In this document: piece by piece, positions 1-9,049 of the stretch
Numbering within the stretch: the first letter of the stretch is position 1
Layout: each line of letters starts with the position of its first letter
Assembly: GCA_023418475.1 (NCBI GenBank)
Contig: JAEZZO010000053.1
Coordinates: forward strand, 34,959 to 98,958
Reading direction: 5' to 3'
Source: Bacillota bacterium
GTDB lineage: Bacteria; Bacillota; Clostridia; Lachnospirales; Lachnospiraceae
Length of the DNA: 64,000 nt
Program-made: the position numbers and the translations under genes
The notes under the pieces: generated by a model
The model's input: only the letters and a program-made list of their open reading frames with translations
What the model was told of the DNA's origin: nothing
Databases searched by the model: none

Positions 1-1
1 T

Positions 2-1405
2 TTGCTAGTACTAATACTTATTGTATTGTATAAATTCGGAGTAAAAAGTAATCATACAGCAAAAACCGTTGTCGAAGACGAGATTGCGACCGAGGCAGAA
101 GCTTTTTCATCTCAAATATATGCAGATCTCGATAATATGACCCGCATGGGAATTGCATTTCGAGATATGATAGCCGCAATTTCGATTGATAAGCCGATTG
201 ATTCCATACCGTTTATAGGAACCTTATGTGATAACTCCGAAGCCTATATGGTTATTTATTGTGATAAAGATGGATTTGGAGTTACGCAGAGCGGAATAAA
301 AGTAAATGTGGTCGATGATAATTTGTTTTTCTCCAATAAAACGAAGGCCCCCTATTATGCATATATTCAAAAAGAACGGATTATGCAGGCTGAGGCAGTT
401 GTATCAGTAATTCCGGTAATTAAGAAAGGGAACGTTAAAAATTATGTTTTAATGTATTATCCGGTTAGCCGTATTAAAAAGCTATTTCATCAGAACAGAG
501 CGTTTCACAATGCTTATTTTATATTTAGCGTGGATCACGGTATTGTGATAACTACAGAAGGAATTAAAGGAAAGCCGAAAGAAGGAACAACAATCCATCA
601 GCTATTAATGGATATGAACATAAAGAAAAGTTTGGATAAGTTGCGGACAGCAATGAAGAGCCAAAAGAGTATAGCCGCTTTTTCACACAAGGATAATAAA
701 TATATCATTTGCTCACCGGTCGGAATTAATGATTGGTATATCACAATCGGATTTGATAGTTCACTTTATGATAACCTGCTGGAAAAGGAATGGGGAAGTA
801 TTCGAAATCTTATTAACTACTTAATTGCTTTAATTTTCACATTTGTGATGATAACGATAGGAATAATGCTATTAATGCAAATAATTTATAAGAACACCAA
901 TAAAAAATTACAAAAGCAAGTGGTTATAGATTCTTTGACCGGATTATATAATAAGATGGCTACCGAAAGTAATATTAAACAGTACATAAAGGATTATAAA
1001 AATGTAGGAGCAATATTGTTTATACTTGATATAGACGATTTTAAGAAAATAAATGATAATATGGGACATGCAGAAGGGGATGCGGTTTTAAAAAAATTAG
1101 GCTATTATTTGAAAGAAATCAGCAGTGATAATTATGTGGTTGGCAGAATTGGAGGAGATGAATTTATTATTTTTGCAAAGAAGATCGATACGGAGCAAAA
1201 ATTAACAGAGCAAATAAAGAAGATGAGACAATATTTGCAGGTGCTTCCAAAGACTGAGGGTACGGAACATGCGTGTACCTTTAGTATTGGAGCTGCCTTA
1301 TATCCTAAGGATGCTGAGGACTTTGAAAACCTTTATAAAGCAGCGGACAGAGCACTTTATGCAGCTAAGAAAAGCGGTAAAAATCAGTTGAAAACGATTT
1401 GGTAA
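2..1405 (+). CDS. Membrane diguanylate cyclase, 5' end cut by window
   Basis: Makes the second messenger c-di-GMP from two GTP. The window opens inside the first membrane helix, so the start lies upstream. The N-terminal ~260 residues look like an extracytoplasmic Cache-type sensor. A second helix lies near residues 272-297, and a GGDEF domain runs from DSLTGLYNK (about 310) to the end. The active-site motif GGDEF is intact at about 384-388. The four residues at the usual inhibitory I-site position (SDNY) are not RxxD, so product inhibition is probably absent. The stop is 15 nt before the BMP lipoprotein gene, which suggests an operon. Catalytic assignment is firm; the signal is unknown. Confidence 0.93.
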   Translation: MLVLILIVLYKFGVKSNHTAKTVVEDEIATEAEAFSSQIYADLDNMTRMGIAFRDMIAAISIDKPIDSIPFIGTLCDNSEAYMVIYCDKDGFGVTQSGIKVNVVDDNLFFSNKTKAPYYAYIQKERIMQAEAVVSVIPVIKKGNVKNYVLMYYPVSRIKKLFHQNRAFHNAYFIFSVDHGIVITTEGIKGKPKEGTTIHQLLMDMNIKKSLDKLRTAMKSQKSIAAFSHKDNKYIICSPVGINDWYITIGFDSSLYDNLLEKEWGSIRNLINYLIALIFTFVMITIGIMLLMQIIYKNTNKKLQKQVVIDSLTGLYNKMATESNIKQYIKDYKNVGAILFILDIDDFKKINDNMGHAEGDAVLKKLGYYLKEISSDNYVVGRIGGDEFIIFAKKIDTEQKLTEQIKKMRQYLQVLPKTEGTEHACTFSIGAALYPKDAEDFENLYKAADRALYAAKKSGKNQLKTIW

Positions 1406-1420
1406 TCGGGAGGGAAGATC

Positions 1421-2542
1421 TTGCAAATGAGAAGAGAATTCTTAATGGTAATCGTTATTTTGATTTCGATTTATGTGTCAGGATGCTGTGATAAGAAAGA
1501 TATTGCAGAAGGCATTAAGTCATCGACAGATATATCAAATGAGGGGGAAGAAGAGAAATATGAGATTGCACTGGTATCCTTCATGGGCTCGACGAATGAT
1601 AATTCCTTTGGTCAGGCTACCTGGGACGGAATTAGGCAGTATGCGAAGGAACACAGTATTTCCTATAAATTATACCAGCCGGAAGAAGCTACGGCAGATA
1701 CTTATGTAGAGAACATTGACTTAGCAATAGAAAACGGGGCAAAAATTGTTGTCTGCCCGGGTTATTTATTCGAAACACCTATATTTATTGAACAGGATAA
1801 GTATCCTAAGGTTCGGTTTGTGTTACTGGACGGACAGCCGCATAATGCTTCTTACACGGAAACTCGCGTTGAAAAAAATGTACTGCCGATATTGTTTCAG
1901 GAGGAGCAAGCCGGATTTTTAGCTGGATATGCGGCGGTAAAGGATGGTTATACAAAGCTTGGTTTTATGGGAGGTATGGCCGTACCCGCGGTAATACGTT
2001 ATGGATATGGGTTTGTGCAGGGATGCGATTTTGCGGCGACTGAATTAGGAATAGATGTTGAAGTTATATATCATTATACAGGTACTTTTTTTGAAACTCC
2101 GCAAATCAAGACATTAGCTTCCTCCTGGTACCAGAAGGGTACACAAGTGATTTTTGCTTGTGGTGGAGCGATAGGTAATACAGTTATGAGTGCTGCAGAA
2201 AATAGCAAGGCAAAGGTAATTGGTGTTGATCTTGATCAAAGTAGGGAATCAGAAACAGTAATTACATCGGCTATGAAGATGATAAAACAGGTGGTTTATA
2301 ATATTCTTAAGGATCATTATACCGGTTCTTTTCATGGAGGAACCGCTCAAATATATTCGGTTAAAAATGACGGGATAGGACTACCGATGGCAACCTCAAA
2401 ATTTAATACATTTTCACAAAAGAACTATGATGATATATTCGCCGAATTGAAGGCAGGAAGGATTAGTATTTATAACAAGACGGAGGATTCAACGACAGCA
2501 GACCTTGCATTGAAGAGTGTCAAGGTTATATATATGAAGTAG
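1421..2542 (+). CDS. BMP/PnrA-family lipoprotein (ABC-type substrate-binding protein)
   Basis: Extracytoplasmic binding protein of the basic membrane protein family, whose studied members (PnrA, Med) bind purine nucleosides. A short signal peptide ends in the lipobox VSGC (Cys22), followed by an acidic linker. The family pattern SFMGSTNDNSFGQATWDG starts near residue 53, with later BMP blocks GFLAGYAA and GMAVPAV. TTG at 1421 is chosen because GGGAGGG at 1408-1414 lies 6 nt upstream; ATG at 1427 is the alternative. No ABC ATPase or permease is adjacent. Its partner is the upstream GGDEF gene, so it may feed a ligand signal to that sensor rather than a transporter (inference). Confidence 0.85.
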   Translation: MQMRREFLMVIVILISIYVSGCCDKKDIAEGIKSSTDISNEGEEEKYEIALVSFMGSTNDNSFGQATWDGIRQYAKEHSISYKLYQPEEATADTYVENIDLAIENGAKIVVCPGYLFETPIFIEQDKYPKVRFVLLDGQPHNASYTETRVEKNVLPILFQEEQAGFLAGYAAVKDGYTKLGFMGGMAVPAVIRYGYGFVQGCDFAATELGIDVEVIYHYTGTFFETPQIKTLASSWYQKGTQVIFACGGAIGNTVMSAAENSKAKVIGVDLDQSRESETVITSAMKMIKQVVYNILKDHYTGSFHGGTAQIYSVKNDGIGLPMATSKFNTFSQKNYDDIFAELKAGRISIYNKTEDSTTADLALKSVKVIYMK

Positions 2543-2618
2543 GCAAGAGCAAAATCTAGGTTGCATACTACAGTTTTAAATGGTAATATTTATGATAAAA
2601 AATGTGATGTGAGGGAAA

Positions 2619-3854
2619 ATGAAAAATAATAATACTGGCTTACAGAATAAAATGAAAAAAAGTTATAACTTACTGCAATTCTTATCCGCGCTATCAATTG
2701 CATCCTTCTTTCTACTTGTAATAACAATGATAATTCATATTACAATTGAATATGAATCCGATACCAATACATTAAGAGCATTTGTGCACGGTCTTTTTTA
2801 TCTTCCTCTGCTAATAGGAAGTATGCTGTTCTATATTATAGTCCGGAAAAAGCTAAAGCTGGAACTTTTAGATGGAAGCAAACGAAGGACTAGAAAACAA
2901 AATATTATTCATGTGGTTGTTAAGATAATTGCAATCATGATTACAAGTTTATTAGCACTTATCCTATTAATTTCATATGTCGCACTTCCACTATTTGTGA
3001 ATCGACATGTAAATTATCGTGGATATGCCACGAATGATTTTCCTCTGCAGGATATATATCAGGCGGAGGATTATCATCTGAATGAAAATCAAATGTTTTT
3101 AAAAACAGAGGATAATCTTAATATATGGGTATCAGAAATATATACAGACCATCCGAAGGCCGTAATTATTTATTTAAGTGGTATCGTACAGCCGTCAGTT
3201 ACATATTTTTACGGGCATGCGAAATTAATGCAGGAGAATGGTTATGCGTCCATACTGCTTGAGGTTCGAGGGCATGGAAAAAGTGACGGTGGCAGGATCT
3301 GCCTGGGATATGATGAAACAAATGATGTGAAAGCGGTTATAAATTATATTAAAAGTGAAGAAAAGTATAAAGATGTACCAATCGTAGTGCAGGGAGCATC
3401 TATGGGCGGTGCAATTGCAATCAATGCGTTTGGACAGATAGGGGATATTGATGCTCTGATTGCAATGTCAGCATATTCCAGCTTTGAAGATGTCGTGCTG
3501 GATGAAATGGAGGGGTTTGGGGTACCCGATTTTATCCGGAGTATGGAGAAACCACTCATTGTTTCTTCTTTAAAAATGATTTATGGAAGTAATAAAGTAA
3601 ACCATAGGAAGCCGATCGAACAAATTAAAAAGGCCAATGGAAGACCGGTGCTTTTAATCGCCAGTGATGGGGATACCGAAGTGCCTGCCGTTAGTATGCA
3701 CAGACTCATAAGAGCATATCCTGCCGCAGAAACCTGGCTGCGAAATTCATGGGTGCATTATATTGTGAAAGATTGCGATTTTAAAAATATGGCGGAAGAC
3801 AAGGAATATTGTAATAAAATTTTAGGCTTTTTAGAGAAAAACGTGAAGCATTAA
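2619..3854 (+). CDS. Membrane-anchored alpha/beta hydrolase
   Basis: Serine hydrolase of the alpha/beta fold with an N-terminal membrane part. Three hydrophobic helices (about 20-45, 57-75 and 100-127) precede an extracytoplasmic hydrolase domain starting near 165. The nucleophile elbow QGASMGG puts the catalytic serine at 261; SDGDTEVP supplies the likely Asp and WVHYIV near 385 the His. LEVRGHGKSDG is the typical loop after strand 4. The family resembles YqkD/BAAT-like hydrolases; the substrate cannot be told. It ends convergently with the minus-strand cassette at 3938. Confidence 0.85.
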   Translation: MKNNNTGLQNKMKKSYNLLQFLSALSIASFFLLVITMIIHITIEYESDTNTLRAFVHGLFYLPLLIGSMLFYIIVRKKLKLELLDGSKRRTRKQNIIHVVVKIIAIMITSLLALILLISYVALPLFVNRHVNYRGYATNDFPLQDIYQAEDYHLNENQMFLKTEDNLNIWVSEIYTDHPKAVIIYLSGIVQPSVTYFYGHAKLMQENGYASILLEVRGHGKSDGGRICLGYDETNDVKAVINYIKSEEKYKDVPIVVQGASMGGAIAINAFGQIGDIDALIAMSAYSSFEDVVLDEMEGFGVPDFIRSMEKPLIVSSLKMIYGSNKVNHRKPIEQIKKANGRPVLLIASDGDTEVPAVSMHRLIRAYPAAETWLRNSWVHYIVKDCDFKNMAEDKEYCNKILGFLEKNVKH

Positions 3855-3873
3855 CAATCAACCAATATTGCCT

Positions 3874-3912
3874 TGCGTAAATAGCTGGTACCAAGTGAAG
3901 CATATTTACGCA
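3874..3912. terminator. Hairpin between convergent genes
   Basis: TGCGTAAATA (3874-3883) and TATTTACGCA (3903-3912) form a perfect 10-bp stem with a 19-nt loop, between the ends of two convergent genes. There is no clear T-run, so it is a weak candidate for a bidirectional terminator. Confidence 0.45.
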
Positions 3913-3937
3913 GGGTAGTACTGGTATTTCCATAATT

Positions 3938-5308
3938 TTACCATGATACAACCAGCGGAGTATCGTCAAGCGGCATGCAGGCCAAAGAGTAATTGGGGAT
4001 ACTCCTGTCAAGAGAATAAGCATATCTACCGGCATATAACAAACCTGCCTTATCAAATATACTAAGATATACTAAATTTGGATTTTTAGAAGTATCATAG
4101 GTATTTGTACAAGCAGCTACAGCAAGCCTCTCACCGTTATAATCCATGGCAAGATTCGCATAGAAAGCATTGAAAGCATCCTTAAGATTTCTATTTTCAT
4201 TCATATCTGCCACAAACTGTAATCTATAGCGATTTTCTTCGTCTAATGAGAGTAGGGCTAATCTTCCGTCATCGTTGACCAGAACGATAAAATCCTTGTA
4301 GATGTACAGATCTCTTAATGTATATTCATTTTCAACGGAAAGTATTTTCAATTTCTGCTCTGCTTTCATCGTATTGATATCTATGACTGTCAGCATGTAA
4401 TCCCCATCTTCAAAAGTAACCAGAAGCAGTTTGCTTTTATCGGTATTCAATTGCAGTGAAACTACCTTTGATTGGGCAGGTTTTATTGCAAATACCATTT
4501 TAATATCTTCCTTTGATAAAGGCTGGTTTATGGTATCTTTCTGTAGTTTAATTTGAAAAATTCCATAATTATTAGAGAGATTAGCTGTATCCAATGATTT
4601 TCCATCTAGAGTAGTACAGGATAAGGTAAAATAACAACTGCTCTCGGTCATAGCACTTACTGTATTGAAATTAACACCGCTATTCTCAAAATCAGATAAC
4701 TCAATACGGTAAACATCACCGTTACTATTCTTATTAATACTGATTGTAACCTTATGATTTGAATATATCGGAATATGAAAATAATCGGTAAAGAATTTTC
4801 GGGTATCCGAATTATCAGCTAATCTTTGTGTGATATTAAATGCGGTATCAATTGGATAAAAATCATAGTAATCCTTGAGGTATACAGTTTCAGTATGTGT
4901 TTCTCCGGATTCGGTACGGCTGGCTACATCCTTTACAGGAGCTATTTCGTTTGACAGATCTATACTGCCCGAGGAGCTAGTATTTTGACCACCATTAAGC
5001 GGTGTGAAAAAGCGAATGCCAGAAGTATCCATATTATTATTATGACGTCTCTGCTTCTGTGAAAATGTAAAATCTGTAGTAGCAGCTGGAGTTTTGCTGA
5101 TCAGGTAGTGGGTCTTCCAGAATAAACGGTAGTCATAGTGAGTTTTATAATCGATTGTGATACCCTCGGCGGCCCCTTTGTTTCCACATAGAATGGTTTC
5201 ATCAATGGTAACCTTATCTCTTTGCCGATCCACCCATGCGTGAGAATAGCATAGGCTGCAAACCGAAACAATCAGCAGAAGTATGGTGAGTATTAAACTT
5301 TTTCGCAT
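3938..5308 (-). CDS. Exported protein of a GntR/ABC cassette, unknown function
   Basis: I do not recognise this 456-residue protein. One N-terminal helix (LILTILLLIVSVCSLCY) acts as signal or anchor. A Ser/Asn-rich stretch follows at about 85-125. The C-terminal half has repeated beta-strand blocks (VVSLQLNTDKSKLLLVTFED; DFIVLVNDDGRLALLSLD; NLAMDYNGERLAVAA) that read like a WD40/YncE-type propeller. GGAGG lies 8 nt before the ATG. It is the last gene of a minus-strand operon, 15 nt after the ABC ATPase, so it probably works with that transporter at the outer face of the membrane. Confidence 0.8.
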   Translation of the reverse strand: MRKSLILTILLLIVSVCSLCYSHAWVDRQRDKVTIDETILCGNKGAAEGITIDYKTHYDYRLFWKTHYLISKTPAATTDFTFSQKQRRHNNNMDTSGIRFFTPLNGGQNTSSSGSIDLSNEIAPVKDVASRTESGETHTETVYLKDYYDFYPIDTAFNITQRLADNSDTRKFFTDYFHIPIYSNHKVTISINKNSNGDVYRIELSDFENSGVNFNTVSAMTESSCYFTLSCTTLDGKSLDTANLSNNYGIFQIKLQKDTINQPLSKEDIKMVFAIKPAQSKVVSLQLNTDKSKLLLVTFEDGDYMLTVIDINTMKAEQKLKILSVENEYTLRDLYIYKDFIVLVNDDGRLALLSLDEENRYRLQFVADMNENRNLKDAFNAFYANLAMDYNGERLAVAACTNTYDTSKNPNLVYLSIFDKAGLLYAGRYAYSLDRSIPNYSLACMPLDDTPLVVSW

Positions 5309-5323
5309 GGCAATTACCTCCGA

Positions 5324-6055
5324 CTATTCCTTATCTGCTAAATCAAACAAAGCCTTGCTTACCCGGTCAGCCTTATAATGATAGACTTCTTTTACATAAT
5401 CCATCAATCCCTTACCCAGTTCCTCAAGCTCCAGCATGGAGACATCACCAACGATGTTTCCCTGATGAATTAGTACAGCCCGTCCAATAAAATTTTCCAC
5501 CTCTTCTAAAAGATGTGTGGATAATAAAACCGTTTCAGTCGGCTTTAATATTCCAAGCAGTACCTTATAAAAATCCTCACGATTGAAAATATCATTTCCG
5601 GTAAATGGCTCATCCATTAAAATATAATCAGCTCCCTGGCACAAGGATAAAATTACTTCAAACTGATTTTTCTGCCCGGTAGAAAATTGTCTTAAAGGCT
5701 TGTGCTTTGACAGTTCAAAAAACTCCATCAGACTATGAAAGCGACGTTCGTTAAACCCGGGAAAATGTTGCTCATAGAACTCCTTGTGTGCTGTTGGAGA
5801 CAGGTTCGGAAAGAAAGAGTGCTCACTGGTAGCATAGGAAAGCTTTGCAATATTCTTTCTCGTAATTTTAGCGCCGTCCAGTGTGATTTCTCCCTCAAAG
5901 CGCAGGAAACCAAGAATGGCTTTCATGAGAGTAGTCTTACCGGCGCCATTCTCACCAAACAAACCCACAATCTCTCCACGTGGTAAGCATAAATTCACAT
6001 GATCCAATGCTTTTTTGTAAGCAAAGGATTTACTTACATTCTTTATTTCGATCAT
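5324..6055 (-). CDS. ABC transporter ATP-binding protein (YtrB-like)
   Basis: Nucleotide-binding subunit of an ABC-2-type transporter. Walker A GENGAGKTT (about 34-42), signature FSTGQ in place of LSGGQ, Walker B YILMDEP and switch His in STHLLEEVE are all present in 243 residues. The start at 6055 is fixed by GGGAGG 5 nt upstream and gives the usual MIEIKNVSKSF opening; the reading frame continues upstream without a good ribosome site. The two upstream membrane proteins are its likely permeases. GntR-linked cassettes of this kind (ytr family) often respond to cell-envelope stress; that role is inference here. Confidence 0.92.
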   Translation of the reverse strand: MIEIKNVSKSFAYKKALDHVNLCLPRGEIVGLFGENGAGKTTLMKAILGFLRFEGEITLDGAKITRKNIAKLSYATSEHSFFPNLSPTAHKEFYEQHFPGFNERRFHSLMEFFELSKHKPLRQFSTGQKNQFEVILSLCQGADYILMDEPFTGNDIFNREDFYKVLLGILKPTETVLLSTHLLEEVENFIGRAVLIHQGNIVGDVSMLELEELGKGLMDYVKEVYHYKADRVSKALFDLADKE

Positions 6056-6139
6056 ACTAACCTCCCTTCTGCCATCAGGCATACAAAAACGAAGCGATAA
6101 GCACAAGTGCTTTCTGCCGGCGAAAAAGTACTCCTCTTT

Positions 6140-6658
6140 TCAACCTAATCCTCCTACCAGAGTGTTCCATAGTTTTTGCCATTGGTGTGGTGTCAGACAT
6201 TCCTTTGGTGTAAATGCCAGGTAGATAGCAAAGTAGACAAAAAGTAACATCATTGCAGAAAGAAAACAAATTGCAATAGCCAGCAAAGGAAGGATGAAGC
6301 ACCGTTTGTGCAGCTCCAGCCGGCTTGGCAGTCGCTTCATCAGATAGATGCTCTTACTGCCCAGGTAGTGATAAACATAATGGTAGATGATTACGACTGC
6401 CATACATAATCCTAAAATCAGGAAGCCTGTTAGACTACTACCCAATACTATGATAAAATCAGGCATAACTGCACTGGTATCGAGTACCCTTTCCATACCA
6501 TGGTCAATAGAAAGAAACAACTTCTGGTAATTTTCTGCATAATGGATCAAAAAACCGAAGCTGTACATAACACTTGCCAAGCTTCCGAGCATCAGCCACT
6601 TCATTTCTTGATGCGCATTGACACCGCAAGGCAGATAACGACTAAGATTTATTTTCAT
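6140..6658 (-). CDS. ABC transporter membrane subunit (second of pair)
   Basis: Integral membrane protein of 172 residues with four likely helices, including LMLGSLASVMYSFGFLIHY, FIIVLGSSLTGFLILGLCM and a C-terminal pair ending in MMLLFVYFAIYLAF. It overlaps the preceding permease gene by 17 nt and precedes the ATPase, so it is probably a permease half. Start at 6658 is preferred over 6664 because AAGGAG then sits 7 nt upstream instead of 1. No sequence motif fixes the substrate. Confidence 0.8.
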   Translation of the reverse strand: MKINLSRYLPCGVNAHQEMKWLMLGSLASVMYSFGFLIHYAENYQKLFLSIDHGMERVLDTSAVMPDFIIVLGSSLTGFLILGLCMAVVIIYHYVYHYLGSKSIYLMKRLPSRLELHKRCFILPLLAIAICFLSAMMLLFVYFAIYLAFTPKECLTPHQWQKLWNTLVGGLG

Positions 6659-7385
6659 TATCATACTCCTTCCAGACTACAGATACGGCACTTATAGTAA
6701 TACAAAAAGCTATAAAAACAGTCAACATATCATTGCGAAAATTGCCTGCTTCTTTCGAAAAGTTAATGGCAACGGTTACTGCCAGCACTATAATAGCAAT
6801 TCCTTTTTCATCGTGCCTAAGCCGATAGGAGAAACAGGAGCAACAAAGGCCAAGGAACAGTATCAGTATACCATTACGGATATACCGGCTGATTTCCTCC
6901 AATGGCAATAAACTGTGCAGAAAATCGTTTCGATAAAACGCTAAAAAAATCGTTTGATCACTTACATATACCGGATCTATCTGCCTTACATAGAGCCTGC
7001 AAAGAAGTAGAGCAATCATAACCTGAGCTGCCCAGAACAGAAGGAAGCAGACGGCATTATAACCCGCCCACCAAAAGGCAGAGGCTTTCTCTGATACGGA
7101 TAGCCTTTGCAGGGTATAGCGCAACCTGCTTCCCGTCTCACAGCCGGTCATACTTAATAATGTACATAGTATTAAAAAACATGTGCCACACACGATGTTA
7201 ATGTGACTCTCGTTTATTAGTTGTTCGAGGCTAATTGGTGCTCCTGTTATCATTTTTCTCAGTGCCATAGTAAACAGTGCAATCTCAGTGGCAGCCATTA
7301 TTACAAGCAGACACAGATATTTGTATAAGGTGGTTCTTGCAGCCAGTTCCAGGACGGATAAATGTTGCTTCATATAGTTCCTCAT
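6642..7385 (-). CDS. ABC transporter membrane subunit (first of pair)
   Basis: Integral membrane protein of 247 residues with about six helices (near 22-42, 63-80, 105-127, 168-185, 193-208 and 215-235). It lies 24 nt after the GntR regulator and overlaps the next permease gene, as in YtrA-type operons where two membrane proteins accompany one ATPase. The start is uncertain: ATG at 7373 (MKQHLS) has GAGGA 5 nt upstream, while 7385 has only a weak site. Substrate unknown. Confidence 0.8.
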   Translation of the reverse strand: MRNYMKQHLSVLELAARTTLYKYLCLLVIMAATEIALFTMALRKMITGAPISLEQLINESHINIVCGTCFLILCTLLSMTGCETGSRLRYTLQRLSVSEKASAFWWAGYNAVCFLLFWAAQVMIALLLCRLYVRQIDPVYVSDQTIFLAFYRNDFLHSLLPLEEISRYIRNGILILFLGLCCSCFSYRLRHDEKGIAIIVLAVTVAINFSKEAGNFRNDMLTVFIAFCITISAVSVVWKEYDNENKS

Positions 7386-7409
7386 TTCTTCGCTACTTTT
7401 TTCCCCCTA

Positions 7410-7781
7410 TTATTCCCATAATGTGCTGATTAACAAGAGGGCCTCCTCTTTGGAGATGCCCGTTTTCTTCATGTTGTTAATAATTGCGCTCACATCATTC
7501 TCCAGCAATTGCCTTCGGAGTGTTTCAACCTTTGCTTCCTCAAGAATAATATAACTTATTGCTCCGGAATGAGACGCTATTATGTTTTCTTCCTCCAGCA
7601 GATGATAGGCCTTCTGCACGGTGTTGGGATTCACTCCTAATAATACCGAAAGGGTTCGGCGTGAGGGCATCTCATCTCCATTTTGTATACTGCCAGACAC
7701 GATTCCCTGTTTGATATGACGCATAATTTGCATATAGATAGGAATGCCATCCTCCAATATGAATTTTTCGAATGAGATCAA
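7410..7781 (-). CDS. GntR-family repressor, YtrA subfamily
   Basis: Short GntR regulator of 123 residues: an N-terminal winged helix (IPIYMQIMRHIKQGIVSGSIQNG onward, then MPSRRTLSVLLGVNPNTVQKAY as recognition region) and a short C-terminal helix pair, the YtrA layout without a large ligand domain. TTG at 7781 is chosen because GGGAGG sits 7 nt upstream and the protein then begins MISFEKF; the ATG at 7796 would overlap that ribosome site. It heads the ABC operon and probably represses it through the two operator-like repeats just upstream. Confidence 0.9.
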   Translation of the reverse strand: MISFEKFILEDGIPIYMQIMRHIKQGIVSGSIQNGDEMPSRRTLSVLLGVNPNTVQKAYHLLEEENIIASHSGAISYIILEEAKVETLRRQLLENDVSAIINNMKKTGISKEEALLLISTLWE

Positions 7782-7813
7782 GGCCCATCCTCCCATCTTA
7801 TTTATATAAAACT

Positions 7814-7873
7814 GTATTATTAGATTGATACGGTTCGTAACTGTATTATAGAACTAATACGGATGATAGTCAA
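7814..7873 (-). promoter_or_regulatory. Promoter with two GntR-type operators
   Basis: On the minus strand TTGACT (7873-7868), a 17-nt spacer and TATAAT (7850-7845) make a near-consensus promoter. Two 18-bp inverted repeats of form GTATTA-N6-TRATAC lie at 7843-7860, covering spacer and -10, and at 7814-7831, just past the start site. Their centres are 29 bp apart. This is a classical repression layout for the GntR gene that follows. Confidence 0.75.
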
Positions 7874-8005
7874 GAGAATAAATAACTGATTTTCATTAGT
7901 ATTCCATTCGCATTTGTAAACTCCCATTTGCTGAATGCTTAAACTATAATAATAAAATGCAGTAGCAGAAGTTGCACCCTACATAGTGAAACTTCGCTAC
8001 TGCAT

Positions 8006-8911
8006 TCAATTTATACTCTTTCGCTTTTTCTTTTCATCCCAGCTATTATGCCGGTATTCTGTCGGAGTTTGTCCCATTTTTAACGAGAACTGCTTTATAA
8101 AATAGGTATCATACTGAAAGCCTACCGCCTCTGCGATTTCTGCAATACTGAGATTTGTATGCGTAAGCGTTTCACATGCTATCTTAATCCGATGCTTAAG
8201 CAGATAGTCCATTACGGTATATCCAACCTTCTCTTTAAATTTCCGGTTGAGCGTAGTGCGGTTTATATGAACCAGCCTGCATAGATCATCAAGAGAAATA
8301 TTATTTGAATAATTGATGTGAATGTATTCGAGTAGAATATCGACAGGAGATTTCTGGTGCTTAACTACATATGGAGTTTCTCTCTGCATATAAATGTCAT
8401 CGAGCAAATAGAGAGTCTGTAGAAGATAGCGTCTGATGCGGCACGTCCAATATCCGTCGCTCTGGGCAGAAACCTCTGTTCCCATAATACTGAGCCATTC
8501 AGATATTCTAAGATAGGTCGATGGAGGAAGATCCATCATACCTTCATAGTATTCATCCCGCTTCAGAAACAAATTCATCATATTACGATCATGTTCGTCC
8601 TCTAATTCAATAAAATCATTGGCTTTCAGGTGTTCAAAGGTCATAGCAGAATTAATAAAAACAGGATGAAAGTGAAAGGTTTTTGCAGCAAGGTGTGCTG
8701 TTTCGATCTGCTTGACAGTATCGTACTGAGAGAGAAGCAGGACACAGGGAGCAGTCAGTATGACAGATTTTCCATTAAGGAAAAGACTTACTTTCCCATT
8801 TGTGATAAGAGTAATGCTCATACGCTCTGCCAGAGACAGGGTTTTCAGGCTCTCGAGCGTCTCAAATTCAATTGGAACAATTCTCGTTCTATGACGGTCA
8901 TTTTGCGGCAT
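8006..8911 (-). CDS. AraC-family transcriptional regulator
   Basis: Regulator of 301 residues with an N-terminal cupin-like sensor region (about 10-130) and a C-terminal double helix-turn-helix: SLDDLCRLVHINRTTLNRKFKEKVG, then the AraC signature region LSIAEIAEAVGFQYDTYFIKQFSLKMGQTPTEYR. ATG at 8911 is used because GAGGTG lies 5 nt upstream; GTG at 8920 would sit inside that site. It is divergent from the small membrane protein and twin exporters and probably controls them. Confidence 0.9.
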   Translation of the reverse strand: MPQNDRHRTRIVPIEFETLESLKTLSLAERMSITLITNGKVSLFLNGKSVILTAPCVLLLSQYDTVKQIETAHLAAKTFHFHPVFINSAMTFEHLKANDFIELEDEHDRNMMNLFLKRDEYYEGMMDLPPSTYLRISEWLSIMGTEVSAQSDGYWTCRIRRYLLQTLYLLDDIYMQRETPYVVKHQKSPVDILLEYIHINYSNNISLDDLCRLVHINRTTLNRKFKEKVGYTVMDYLLKHRIKIACETLTHTNLSIAEIAEAVGFQYDTYFIKQFSLKMGQTPTEYRHNSWDEKKKRKSIN

Positions 8912-8960
8912 CTTTTTCACCTCAATTGCAAATAGTATAGTTAATCTCTTGATAAACTTT

Positions 8961-8990
8961 ATTGTAACATGTAGCCGGGCAGGTTACAAT
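8961..8990. promoter_or_regulatory. Palindromic bidirectional promoter
   Basis: ATTGTAAC (8961-8968) and GTTACAAT (8983-8990) are perfect 8-bp inverted arms around 14 nt. On each strand they give TTGTAA, a 17-nt spacer and TACAAT, so each arm is a -35 for one direction and a -10 for the other. The plus-strand product would have about 53 nt of leader before 9050, the minus-strand product about 44 nt before 8911. The palindrome could also bind the AraC protein. Confidence 0.65.
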
Positions 8991-9049
8991 TACTAAACTT
9001 GCTGATGATGAAACGGTATTACCAAAACAATACGAGAGGGGATTTTTAA

